A DNA stretch of 37,038 nt from Dysgonomonas sp. 521 (GTDB lineage: Bacteria; Bacteroidota; Bacteroidia; Bacteroidales; Dysgonomonadaceae). The notes under the pieces are model-generated. The model had not been told where the DNA came from and did not search any database. It saw only the letters and a list, made by a program, of their open reading frames with translations. A program made the translations under genes and the position numbers. Shown in pieces: positions 15,669-23,889 of the stretch. The stretch spans positions 15,721 to 52,758 of the forward strand of contig NZ_QVMO01000039.1 in the NCBI RefSeq assembly GCF_010501055.1, written 5' to 3'. Within the stretch, counting starts at the first letter, position 1, and every line of letters begins with the position of its first letter.

Positions 15669-18428
15669 TTAAAACTTAAAATTCAAGCCAATTGTATATG
15701 TCCTGGATACGGGATAAGAGCGTTTATCGTCCAATCCCAGTGTATTATCCAATACAAGGCTGTTAATCATAGGTGTCAGGCCCGAATAACCCGTTATAGT
15801 AGCCAGATTGGTTACAGAAAAGGATAACCGTAATGACTGCGACTTTTTTCTAAACCACCTTTGAGGAAGATTCCAGCCAACAGTCAGGTAATCGATGTTT
15901 ATATAATCGCCTTTTTCGAGCCAGTAATCTGTAGCAACAATATCATATATATTATTTCCAGGAGTTTCTTTCAACACATTATAATCCGGAAATACATTCA
16001 TATTCATATAAGTCAAAGATGTGCCATTATAGATTTTATGGCCGAATGCTCCGTTAATCTGAAGCGACAAATCAAAATCCTTATAGCGGAAACTGATATT
16101 AGAACCCAGTAATGTTTTCGGCATTACCTGTCCTGCGACAGATCTGTCTTCTCCGGCTTCGAGATTGACTCCTCCGCCATTAAGGTCTTCTATCCCATAT
16201 TTTTTCTTACCGTCCTCCCCCGTTATCAGGCCTGAACTTTTAGGAAGATAAAACACGCCCAGAGGCTGCCCAACAATATGATATACTATCTGATTGTAGC
16301 CGCCATGCAATCCTGCGCCATTCAATTCGGCAACACTGATATACTGCGGAGCAGACATCTTTTGGCCATTGTAAACGCCATCCAACGAGAGAAGCTTATT
16401 TTGCTGAAATGTTACATTTGCATTTATGTTCAATTCCATATCTCTGGTTTTCAAAGGGGTTACACCTACAGATAGCTCAAAGCCGCTGTTACGCATCGAA
16501 CCGAGATTTGCCAACAGGGTATTATATGCGAATGGCGGCACACTTACTTCGTAAGTATACAGCATGTCTTTGGTCTCCGACCTGTAATAATCAGCCTTCA
16601 AATAAATCCTGTTGCTCAGTAAAGCTATATCCAGGCCGGCATTGAGCGTATGTTTCACTTCCCACTTAAGATCGGGATTGGCATTACGGGCTGTGCTCAA
16701 AACCACTGTAGGAGAGCCGTCTACAGGAACTACTCCTGTAGGTTTCATCAATTGCAATGACGTATAGGAATCTATAGCATCCTGATTACCAGACAAGCCG
16801 TATCCCAAGCGAAGCTTCAACTGATTGAACACAGGAAGCGATTTCATAAATCCTTCTTCGTGTAATGCCCATGCCACAGAAAATGAAGGGAAGAATCCCC
16901 ACTTATTATTCTTACCTACTTTGGATGAACCGTCAGTGCGGGCATTTACCGTTGCTATATACCTCCTGCCGTATACATAATTTACACGCCCCATAAACGA
17001 TACCAGACTGGGCGCGTCGTAAAAGGATGCTGTACCCTCCCACAGGCGAAGAGCTCCTGCCTGAATGTTGTTATAACCGAATTCATCGGAGGAAAAGTTT
17101 GTAACAGTGGTATGGAATCCTGTTAAAACTTCTTTCTGAGCCTCAGCAAGCCCCAGTATATCTATATGATGCGAGCCCGTATCTTTTTTATAGTTAAGGA
17201 TAAGGTTACCCAGCATGTGTTCACTTTTCTTCTCTCCTTTATACGCTTGCCCGTGTCCCCATACCGATGTAGGCAAATACTGGGAATTTTCCACATTATT
17301 ATAGGTATATGAGCCAAAAGCGGATAATTTAAGATTACCGGTCAGGAAGTAGTTTACGTTTACATGGGCGTTAAAGAGGGCATTCGTCTCATCATCATCT
17401 ACCTCAAGCCAAGCCAAAGGATTGGTTATCTGGCTCGCATACGTAATTTGATCCCATGCTCCGGTTTCCTTATTTTTATGGTTTGGAAAAGTAGGATTAA
17501 ATGCTGCCGCAGAATAAAATGTCTTTTGGGAATCGAATAAATAATTATTTTTCAGCATAGAACCAAAAGCACCGAAATCTACTGACAATTTATTCTCCAG
17601 TGCTTTCTGATTAATATCGATTTTTGCCGTATAGTTTTTCGAACGGTTATTCTTTATAATTCCTTCCCTATCGATGAAACCGACCGAAATGCGGTAATTA
17701 GATGATGCCGTACCGCTGCTTATTGCCAAATGATGATTATGTACCAGACCTGACTGAAGTATTTCGTTCTGGAAATTCGTATTATTCCCCAAATCGATAA
17801 ACTGCAGATTCCGGTCTTTTGCCAGTTGCCTGTATTCGTTACCGGAAAGCATATCCAGCTTTTTCGAAACATGATCTATACTCAGGTTACCGTAGTAGCT
17901 TACGTTAAAGGGGCGGTTACTCCCTTTCTTCGTTGCTATCTCTATTACTCCCGATGCGCCACGCGAGCCATACTGAGCTGTTTCGGAGGCATCTTTGAGA
18001 ACAGTAAAACTTTCTATGTCTGCCGGATATATACTGCTCAATGTACTCATGTTGCCGAATACGCCATCAATAATTATCAGCGGATCGTTTCCCCCCGTCA
18101 ACGATGTTGTTCCCCGTATACGCACTGACGATAATACAGCCGGCCCATTGTTTGAAGGGGTAATATAGACGCCTGCAATTTTACCCCGGATAGCATCCGA
18201 AGGAGAAGTTATCAGCCCTTTATTCATATCTATTTCATTGATTTTGTCTACAGCCCCCGATATGGTAGCCTGACTGCCTATCGCATATCCGATGACCATT
18301 ATGTCATCCAGTCTGACAATAGAGTCTGTCAGTGAGCCTTTATCTTGAGAGAAGCAATCATAAGGAAAATGAATGAAGAAAAATGATAATAGAACCACCT
18401 TGAATAATGTAAAATTGTATGGTTTCAT
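15669..18428 (-). CDS. SusC/RagA-family TonB-dependent transporter
   Basis: A 919-residue outer-membrane beta-barrel importer driven by TonB. After a signal peptide (about 1-28) comes directly a TonB-box-like stretch (LDDIMVIGYA, 40-49), the plug domain (about 55-165, with SDAIRGKIAGVYI and DPLIIIDGVFG, ending GASGVIEIATKKG) and the barrel ending TIGLNFKF. The carboxypeptidase-regulatory-like domain that normally precedes the TonB box in SusC proteins is missing, which explains the short length. It leads a two-gene unit with susD. The plug box DPLIIIDG is intact, so the protein looks functional. The substrate is unknown. Confidence 0.95.
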   Translation of the reverse strand: MKPYNFTLFKVVLLSFFFIHFPYDCFSQDKGSLTDSIVRLDDIMVIGYAIGSQATISGAVDKINEIDMNKGLITSPSDAIRGKIAGVYITPSNNGPAVLSSVRIRGTTSLTGGNDPLIIIDGVFGNMSTLSSIYPADIESFTVLKDASETAQYGSRGASGVIEIATKKGSNRPFNVSYYGNLSIDHVSKKLDMLSGNEYRQLAKDRNLQFIDLGNNTNFQNEILQSGLVHNHHLAISSGTASSNYRISVGFIDREGIIKNNRSKNYTAKIDINQKALENKLSVDFGAFGSMLKNNYLFDSQKTFYSAAAFNPTFPNHKNKETGAWDQITYASQITNPLAWLEVDDDETNALFNAHVNVNYFLTGNLKLSAFGSYTYNNVENSQYLPTSVWGHGQAYKGEKKSEHMLGNLILNYKKDTGSHHIDILGLAEAQKEVLTGFHTTVTNFSSDEFGYNNIQAGALRLWEGTASFYDAPSLVSFMGRVNYVYGRRYIATVNARTDGSSKVGKNNKWGFFPSFSVAWALHEEGFMKSLPVFNQLKLRLGYGLSGNQDAIDSYTSLQLMKPTGVVPVDGSPTVVLSTARNANPDLKWEVKHTLNAGLDIALLSNRIYLKADYYRSETKDMLYTYEVSVPPFAYNTLLANLGSMRNSGFELSVGVTPLKTRDMELNINANVTFQQNKLLSLDGVYNGQKMSAPQYISVAELNGAGLHGGYNQIVYHIVGQPLGVFYLPKSSGLITGEDGKKKYGIEDLNGGGVNLEAGEDRSVAGQVMPKTLLGSNISFRYKDFDLSLQINGAFGHKIYNGTSLTYMNMNVFPDYNVLKETPGNNIYDIVATDYWLEKGDYINIDYLTVGWNLPQRWFRKKSQSLRLSFSVTNLATITGYSGLTPMINSLVLDNTLGLDDKRSYPVSRTYTIGLNFKF

Positions 18429-18484
18429 AAGGTATTATCTTTAAGGTTATTATGACTCTCATTACCTATAGAAATAACAATTAT

Positions 18485-18492
18485 TAAAGATA
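18485..18492 (-). promoter_or_regulatory. Weak -7-like box upstream of susC
   Basis: TATCTTTA on the minus strand differs from TAnnTTTG at the last base. It lies 56 nt before the susC ATG. The assignment is tentative; no better match lies between susC and the rubrerythrin terminator. Confidence 0.3.
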
Positions 18493-18546
18493 AAATGATT
18501 CTGTTTTTAACGAATTTTTGATATTTATAAGAAAAAACGATGTAAA

Positions 18547-18575
18547 ATAAAAAAGGCCGCGAATTTCGCGACCTT
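18547..18575 (-). terminator. Terminator after rubrerythrin
   Basis: Read on the minus strand, AAGGTCGCGAA pairs with TTCGCGGCCTT (one G-T pair) and is followed by TTTTTATTTT. It lies 21 nt after the rubrerythrin stop and before susC. Confidence 0.85.
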
Positions 18576-18596
18576 CCCCTATTCCTAGATTTCAGA

Positions 18597-19175
18597 TTAG
18601 AAGTTCCATTTCAATGGCTCGAAGTATGCCTGCGGATGAAGACAAGCCGGACATGTTTTAGGAGCAGCTTTACTCTTAATTACAAATCCGCAATTACGGC
18701 ATTGCCAGTCTATTGCTTCTTCACGAGAGAAAACACCATTGCTTTGTACACGAGCAAGTAAAGCTTTGTAGCGATCTTCATGCATATTCTCTACTTTAGC
18801 TACCATGCGGTACATTACAGCAACTTCTTTAAATCCTTCTTTTTCGGCTATGTCAGCAAAGGCAGGATAATCAACAGCCCATTCTTCGTGTTCTCCGGCT
18901 GCAGCCTCTATAAGGTTTTCTTCTGTAGTACCTATCTTACCTGCGGGATACATAGCTGTAATTTCCACCATACCGCCTTCCAGAAATTTAAACATACGTT
19001 TCGCATGTTCTTTTTCCTGATCTGCTGTTTCGAGGAAGATTGCAGCAATTTGCTCATAACCTTCTTTTTTCGCTGTACCGGCGAACATTGTATAACGCAT
19101 TCTGGCCTGAGATTCTCCAGCGAATGATTTTAACAAACACTTTTCAGTTTCCGTACCTTTAATACTTTTTTCCAT
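18597..19175 (-). CDS. rbr: Rubrerythrin
   Basis: A cytoplasmic non-heme diiron peroxidase that removes hydrogen peroxide in anaerobes. The 192 residues have the usual two domains. The four-helix diiron domain shows E21, E54 and H57 (DQEKEH), E95 and E98 (GEHEEWA), E129 and H132 (VENMHEDR). The C-terminal rubredoxin-like domain binds iron through C159/C162 (CRNC) and C175/C178 (CPAC). It is transcribed alone from a promoter facing away from the SulP gene and ends in a strong terminator. Its presence fits an anaerobic or microaerobic life. Confidence 0.97.
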   Translation of the reverse strand: MEKSIKGTETEKCLLKSFAGESQARMRYTMFAGTAKKEGYEQIAAIFLETADQEKEHAKRMFKFLEGGMVEITAMYPAGKIGTTEENLIEAAAGEHEEWAVDYPAFADIAEKEGFKEVAVMYRMVAKVENMHEDRYKALLARVQSNGVFSREEAIDWQCRNCGFVIKSKAAPKTCPACLHPQAYFEPLKWNF

Positions 19176-19208
19176 AACTTAATGATAGTTTAAAAAATTG
19201 GGTTTATA

Positions 19209-19216
19209 CAAAAATA
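19209..19216 (-). promoter_or_regulatory. -7 promoter box of rubrerythrin
   Basis: TATTTTTG on the minus strand, 33 nt before the ATG at 19175. Confidence 0.5.
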
Positions 19217-19258
19217 GCATTTAAAATCCTTTTCTGAAAAAGATTTCAAATGATTTTA

Positions 19259-19266
19259 TACCTTTG
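19259..19266 (+). promoter_or_regulatory. -7 promoter box toward the SulP gene
   Basis: TACCTTTG matches TAnnTTTG and lies 159 nt before the SulP ATG, which would give a leader of about 150 nt. The leader holds the dyad CAACAAA-AATA-TTTGTTG (19328-19345), a possible operator or small hairpin. Confidence 0.45.
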
Positions 19267-19425
19267 TGGCTTAAATGAACATATAAGAATAACGCCTTTT
19301 AGGTATGTTAATTAGACAGAATCTAAACAACAAAAATATTTGTTGCATAATCAACTACTTACCGGGGTGTTTTATATTTATATAGCAAATATTTATCTCT
19401 TATCAATTGTATTTATTTGTCTGTT

Positions 19426-21126
19426 ATGAAAAAGGATTTTCTCAAGGACTTCACGCCCCAACTGTTTATTTCTCTAAAAACGTATAACAAAGAAAAATTC
19501 ATAAGCGACCTTATGTCCGGCCTCATTGTCGGCATTGTAGCTTTACCTTTGGCTCTGGCTTTTGGTATTGCGTCGGGAGTAAGCCCCGAACAGGGTATTA
19601 TCACAGCCATTATTGCCGGATTCATCATATCCTTTCTGGGTGGGAGCCGTGTACAGATAGGCGGGCCAACGGGGGCTTTTATTGTCATCGTATATGGAGT
19701 CGTACAAACTCACGGCTTGAGAGGGCTTATAATAGCCACCATCATATCCGGTGTCATATTAGTACTGCTGGGTGTTTTTAAGTTGGGCAAGATTATCAAG
19801 TTTATCCCCTATCCTATTATTGTAGGATTTACCAGTGGTATTGCCGTAACCATCTTTACAACACAAATAGCGGATATATTCGGATTGAGCTTCGGCGGTG
19901 AAAAGGTTCCGGGAGATTTCATCGGAAAATGGATAATATATTTTAAACACTTCGATACGATCAACTGGTGGAATACAATCATCAGTATAGCCAGTATATT
20001 TATTATAGTAATTACGCCCCGCATTGTAAAGAAGGTTCCGGGATCGCTAATGTCAATTATCATAATCACGATAGTCGTATATTTATTAAAAACCTATGCG
20101 GGAATCAATGTTATTGATACCATCGGAGACCGTTTCAGAATCAATGCGGAAATTCCGGATGCGGAAATTCCGGACATCAATATAGCGACTATAACCGACC
20201 TACTGCCTGTAGCCATCACCATAGCGATGCTGGGGGCGATAGAGTCGCTGCTGTCGGCTACAGTAGCAGATGGCGTTATCGGTGGCGAAAAGCATAACTC
20301 GAATACAGAGCTCATAGCGCAGGGAGTAGCCAATATAGTCACGCCCCTGTTTGGCGGTATTCCTGCTACAGGCGCTATTGCCCGTACTATGACGAATATA
20401 AACAATGGCGGACGCACCCCGGTTGCCGGTATTATACATGCCGTGGTGCTGTTGTTGATACTCCTCTTGCTGATGCCATTAGCCCAATATATACCGATGG
20501 CCTGCCTGGCGGGAGTTCTGGTCATTGTAGCATACAATATGAGTGAATGGCGTACATTCAAGGCTCTACTCAAAAATCAGAAGTCTGATGTCGCAGTTTT
20601 ATTGATAACCTTCTTTCTTACTGTAATCTTCGACCTTACCATAGCTATCGAGGTAGGGCTGTTACTAGCGGTTGTATTGTTCCTTAAGCGGATCAATGAG
20701 GTAACCCAGGTTTCGGTTATAAAGAACCAGTTGGACTTAACTGACGAGAGTGAATTTACTCAGGATGAGGAAATCCTCACTTTACCTGACGAAGTGGAAG
20801 TGTACGAAATTGACGGGCCGTTCTTCTTCGGTATAGCAAATAAGTTTGACGAAAGTATGCGTATTATCGGAGACAATTCGAAAATACGGATTATACGGAT
20901 GCGCCTGGTTCCATTTATCGACTCTACGGGATTGCATAACCTGACCAGCCTGTGCAGAAAGTCTATGAACGATGGTATACAGGTTATACTTTCAGGCGTA
21001 CGCCCGGAGGTAAATGCCATGATTAAGCATTCGGAGATACCCGGTATGATAGGAGAAGTAAATATATGCGATAACATTAACGCAGCCCTGAAAAGAGCCA
21101 ATCAGATATTAAAAAGTGAGGTTTAA
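19426..21126 (+). CDS. SulP-family anion transporter with STAS domain
   Basis: An inner-membrane anion carrier of the SLC26/SulP family (566 residues) that could carry sulfate, bicarbonate or a dicarboxylate. The transmembrane domain (about 25-425) starts with SGLIVGIVALPLALAFGIASG and contains GGPTGAF and SLLSATVADG. The cytoplasmic STAS domain (about 435-560) carries the conserved FIDSTGL. I start at ATG 19426 rather than the in-frame TTG 9 nt before it. A perfect 15-bp tandem duplication (20146-20175) gives AEIPDAEIPD in a loop. The gene is divergent from rubrerythrin and stands alone; the substrate is not readable from sequence. Confidence 0.94.
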   Translation: MKKDFLKDFTPQLFISLKTYNKEKFISDLMSGLIVGIVALPLALAFGIASGVSPEQGIITAIIAGFIISFLGGSRVQIGGPTGAFIVIVYGVVQTHGLRGLIIATIISGVILVLLGVFKLGKIIKFIPYPIIVGFTSGIAVTIFTTQIADIFGLSFGGEKVPGDFIGKWIIYFKHFDTINWWNTIISIASIFIIVITPRIVKKVPGSLMSIIIITIVVYLLKTYAGINVIDTIGDRFRINAEIPDAEIPDINIATITDLLPVAITIAMLGAIESLLSATVADGVIGGEKHNSNTELIAQGVANIVTPLFGGIPATGAIARTMTNINNGGRTPVAGIIHAVVLLLILLLLMPLAQYIPMACLAGVLVIVAYNMSEWRTFKALLKNQKSDVAVLLITFFLTVIFDLTIAIEVGLLLAVVLFLKRINEVTQVSVIKNQLDLTDESEFTQDEEILTLPDEVEVYEIDGPFFFGIANKFDESMRIIGDNSKIRIIRMRLVPFIDSTGLHNLTSLCRKSMNDGIQVILSGVRPEVNAMIKHSEIPGMIGEVNICDNINAALKRANQILKSEV

Positions 21127-21257
21127 GAGTACGGAATAATAGAATCAGCATAATTCTACCGGTACAGTTCCAACCTTATTTACCATAGGATGTAGATATG
21201 GCAAAAGATTTAATACCTTTTGCAGAACATTATTTATACATAAAATGTTTACTCTCA

Positions 21258-21276
21258 ATAGAACACAAGGTTCTAT
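21258..21276. promoter_or_regulatory. Perfect 7-bp dyad before the VOC gene
   Basis: ATAGAAC-ACAAG-GTTCTAT lies 36 nt before the ATG of the VOC gene. It may be an operator or leader hairpin. A near match to a -7 box (TACCTTTTG, one base too long) is about 35 nt upstream. Confidence 0.35.
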
Positions 21277-21312
21277 AAATAAGGCTCGATAATCAAACCA
21301 GTTTATAAGTAC

Positions 21313-21753
21313 ATGGCTATGGTAACAATAAATCCGTACCTATCATTTAATGGTAATTGTGATGCTGCATTCAACTTTTACAAGTCAGTCTTTGGTGGGG
21401 AATTCGCTTTTGTGGGACGTTACAAGGATATACCCGATCAACCTATGCCCGAATCGGAGAAAGAGAAGATAATGCATATATCCTATCCTATAAATAAGAA
21501 TACGATCCTGTTTGGAGCTGATACATCCGAACACTTTGGAGGAGGAGTTCAATTTGGCAGTAATATTTCATTGTCTGTTAATACAGACACAGCAGATGAA
21601 GCAAAACGGATATTCAAGGCATTATCAGAAGGAGGCAATATAATTATGCCTCTTGAAAAGACCTTCTGGAATGCGCTGTTTGGATATTTTGTAGATAAAT
21701 TTGGTATCTATTGGATGGTCAATTACGACTATGGCAAGGATACCAATGTGTAG
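21313..21753 (+). CDS. VOC-superfamily (PhnB-like) protein
   Basis: A 146-residue single-chain vicinal-oxygen-chelate protein of the PhnB/glyoxalase-like type. The first unit begins NPYLSFNGNCDAAFNFYKSVFGGEF and contains MHISYPI; the second contains SLSVNTDTADEAKRIFKALSEGG, the PLEKTFWNALFGYFVDKFGIYWMVN block and the family ending. Members bind small molecules, often with a metal, and most are uncharacterised. No partner gene tells its substrate. Translation may begin at the ATG at 21313 or at the second Met, two codons on. Confidence 0.92.
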   Translation: MAMVTINPYLSFNGNCDAAFNFYKSVFGGEFAFVGRYKDIPDQPMPESEKEKIMHISYPINKNTILFGADTSEHFGGGVQFGSNISLSVNTDTADEAKRIFKALSEGGNIIMPLEKTFWNALFGYFVDKFGIYWMVNYDYGKDTNV

Positions 21754-21781
21754 GCCAGACTTTCCAACCTTTTCATTTTTG

Positions 21782-21817
21782 CTCCGTATTCTGATAGTTA
21801 AATAAAAGAGTACGGAG
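21782..21817 (+). terminator. Possible terminator hairpin after the VOC gene
   Basis: CTCCGTATTC (21782-21791) pairs with GAGTACGGAG (21808-21817) with one mismatch around a 16-nt loop. No T-run follows, so it is a weak candidate. Confidence 0.3.
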
Positions 21818-21902
21818 ATCAAATAAACCTTCTCATAAAGCATTTATCGGCATATTCCATATTTAAACATACTATCCAATCATCTTATCCGTTTATATTG
21901 CA

Positions 21903-21910
21903 TAACTTTG
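21903..21910 (+). promoter_or_regulatory. -7 promoter box of the DUF4421 gene
   Basis: TAACTTTG, 17 nt before the ATG at 21928. Confidence 0.6.
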
Positions 21911-21927
21911 AGAATAAAACTGACTAG

Positions 21928-22890
21928 ATGTTTCCAACGAAAGAAATGCTGATATACACAAGGTGTATCATGCCTATACTTCTATTATACGCCTCCTTCT
22001 GCCATGCACAGGTAGACAGTTCTTACATACAGCCATATAGCCACGAGTTATCAATAAAACCGCATGTATATTATAAGTTCACTTCATTAACACATGAGAT
22101 AGACGACAACAGGGAAATTACATATATGCCAAACAACCCGGCAAGTATAGGATTAGGGGTAACATACAAGAATTACTCGATAAGCGGAGGATACGGCTTT
22201 GGATTTATGAGGGATAAGAAACGTGGAGATACAAAAGCTCTCGACTTCCAGTATCATTATTACGGACGCAAATTTATAGCCGATATCTTCTTTCAACAAT
22301 ATAAGGGATTCTACAAGGACGAAGACGAAGAGAAAGATGTGTACGAGATTTTCCCCGATATCAAAGTCATACAATACGGCATACATGGCCAATATGTGTT
22401 CAACAATAAGCAGTTCTCCTACAAAGCAGCGTTCAACCAAAGCGAGAAACAACTAAAATCGGCCGGCAGCTGGCAGATAGGCGGAGGGCTTTATTATAAT
22501 GAGATACAGAGCGACAGCACTTTACACCTGAACGAATATAATAAGCTAAGGAACTATCAGCTAAGCATTAGCGGAGGATATGTTTACAACTGGGTTATCA
22601 ATCGTCATGTCTTTGTTTCGGGAGGTGTGTCCGTTGGATTTAACTTGGGTATTGAAAACACTTCCGATTTTAAGAAAGTAGAAATATCCCCTTCTGTCTT
22701 TCCTCGTATCGCGGCAGGGTATAACGCCGATGATTGGACCGTCAGTTTGTCCTTCGTTGTCAACAGGATGTATGTGACCCGGACAAACTCGCTTGAACTG
22801 ATTTTTGATACAGCTAATATGCAAATGAGCTTTATCAAGAGATTCGATGTTGCTCCCAAATTTATGAAGAAAATCAAATACATCAACTAA
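21928..22890 (+). CDS. DUF4421 exported protein
   Basis: A 320-residue protein of the Bacteroidota-specific DUF4421 type. A signal peptide (about 1-27, ending CHA before QVDSSY) is followed by alternating hydrophobic strands such as SIGLGVTYKNYSISGGYGFGF, then FQYHYYGRKFIADIFFQQYKGFY and GYVYNWVINRHVFVSGGVSVGF, as expected of a small outer-membrane beta-barrel. The start may be the ATG at 21928 or Met6; Met15 is less likely. It has its own promoter, and the next gene begins 1 nt after its stop. No function is known for the family. Confidence 0.82.
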   Translation: MFPTKEMLIYTRCIMPILLLYASFCHAQVDSSYIQPYSHELSIKPHVYYKFTSLTHEIDDNREITYMPNNPASIGLGVTYKNYSISGGYGFGFMRDKKRGDTKALDFQYHYYGRKFIADIFFQQYKGFYKDEDEEKDVYEIFPDIKVIQYGIHGQYVFNNKQFSYKAAFNQSEKQLKSAGSWQIGGGLYYNEIQSDSTLHLNEYNKLRNYQLSISGGYVYNWVINRHVFVSGGVSVGFNLGIENTSDFKKVEISPSVFPRIAAGYNADDWTVSLSFVVNRMYVTRTNSLELIFDTANMQMSFIKRFDVAPKFMKKIKYIN

Positions 22891-22891
22891 C

Positions 22892-23353
22892 ATGTTAACC
22901 CTAAGACCTTTTACACCCGAAGATATGAATATCTTCAAAGAATGGCTGAACAAAGCCTATATCAAAGACTTCTTCGGTGAACCGGAAGACTGGATATCGG
23001 AAGTTATGGAACATCTGGCATCATTAGACTGGATACATTACTTCATAGTAGAGTACGATGGCAGTCCGATAGGCTTTACCCAATACTATGAAACGGACAA
23101 AGCACCCGAAGGCGACTGGTCGCAGGAACCTGCCGGAACAGTAGGGATCGACTATATGATTGGAGAAGAAAACTATCTGGCTAAAGGCTTAGGCAGCACG
23201 ATCGTAGAGGCAATGGTAAAGACCATTAAAAGCCAAGGTAGATACAACCACATCATTGCCGACCCTAATGCATACAATATCGCATCAATCAAAGTACTGG
23301 AAAAAAACGGATTTAAGCTTATCAGTAACGGGTTATATAAATTAACGCTGTAA
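22892..23353 (+). CDS. GNAT-family N-acetyltransferase
   Basis: A 153-residue acetyl-CoA-dependent transferase. The start MLTLRPFTPEDM, the KDFFGEPEDW block, the strand IDYMIGEENYLAKGLGS with the acetyl-CoA loop, and NIASIKVLEKNGFK are typical. It resembles the branch that includes siderophore and aminoglycoside 6'-acetyltransferases, but the substrate cannot be told and resistance should not be assumed. The ATG follows the DUF4421 stop by 1 nt, so translation is probably coupled. Its last 12 nt overlap the end of the convergent rhodanese gene. Confidence 0.9.
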   Translation: MLTLRPFTPEDMNIFKEWLNKAYIKDFFGEPEDWISEVMEHLASLDWIHYFIVEYDGSPIGFTQYYETDKAPEGDWSQEPAGTVGIDYMIGEENYLAKGLGSTIVEAMVKTIKSQGRYNHIIADPNAYNIASIKVLEKNGFKLISNGLYKLTL

Positions 23354-23746
23354 TTCTTCCTCCCTCACTTCCAATACCTCTTTCAGATGCTTCCAGCCGC
23401 CGCCGTCGTAAACATTGGCAAAGCCTTTCTCTTCCAATTCGGCTTTAGCCTTGGCGCTACGTCTGCCACTGCGGCAAATGACTATAATATCCTTATATTG
23501 CTGCAAGGATTCTATCGAGTCTCCCAAAGACTGTAACGGCATATTAACAGCCCCATCAAAATGTCCCCCTTCAAACTCCTGAAGTCTTCGTACATCTACA
23601 ATCACCGTCGTTTCTTTAGCAAACAAAGCCTTTAATGTATCGGCATCCGCTACCTGCCCTTTACACCTGGAATACAAGGAGAAACGCAAAGAAGCCAAAG
23701 GGCAGGGCCATTTACTGGAGCCGTGGCAGCCAGCAAGGATTAGCAA
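23342..23746 (-). CDS. Rhodanese-like lipoprotein, start disturbed
   Basis: A single rhodanese domain (about residues 34-130 of the 134 from the TTG at 23746), with VIVDVRRLQEFEGGHFDGAVNMP and the active loop CRSGRRS (C91). It is likely a periplasmic persulfide-handling protein. The only usual start in frame is this TTG, yet the frame stays open upstream and encodes AIICGIVSPLLILAGC, a good lipoprotein signal whose lipobox Cys is residue 7 here. An ATG at 23786 is one base out of frame. Deleting one base between would give MFERAIICG... and a complete signal. So the gene either carries a frameshift, an unusual start, or a sequencing error. About 25 residues follow the lipobox before the domain. 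Confidence 0.8.
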   Translation of the reverse strand: MLILAGCHGSSKWPCPLASLRFSLYSRCKGQVADADTLKALFAKETTVIVDVRRLQEFEGGHFDGAVNMPLQSLGDSIESLQQYKDIIVICRSGRRSAKAKAELEEKGFANVYDGGGWKHLKEVLEVREEELQR

Positions 23747-23889
23747 TGGTGAGACTATGCCACAGATTATGGCACGCTCTAAACATATCCTGCTTAAACA
23801 TTTCTCTAAATGGAATGAACAGCAAAAAATCCGTGCACAAATCCTGTTCGAGGTCTATCCTAAGCTCAAACAAGCGACGGCTCCATATA

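Noticed and set aside
13902..18428. A full polysaccharide utilisation locus
   Set aside because: Only susC and susD are present; no glycan-degrading enzyme or regulator adjoins them, and the alkaline phosphatase is on the opposite strand with its own promoter and terminator.
21126..21816. AGAGTACGGA at both ends of the VOC gene region, as a possible target-site duplication
   Set aside because: The match is about 10 bp, one copy is part of a hairpin, and no inverted repeats or transposase mark the interval as an element.
22892..23353. Aminoglycoside acetyltransferase (resistance gene)
   Set aside because: Only general GNAT features are visible; the sequence does not support a specific resistance call.
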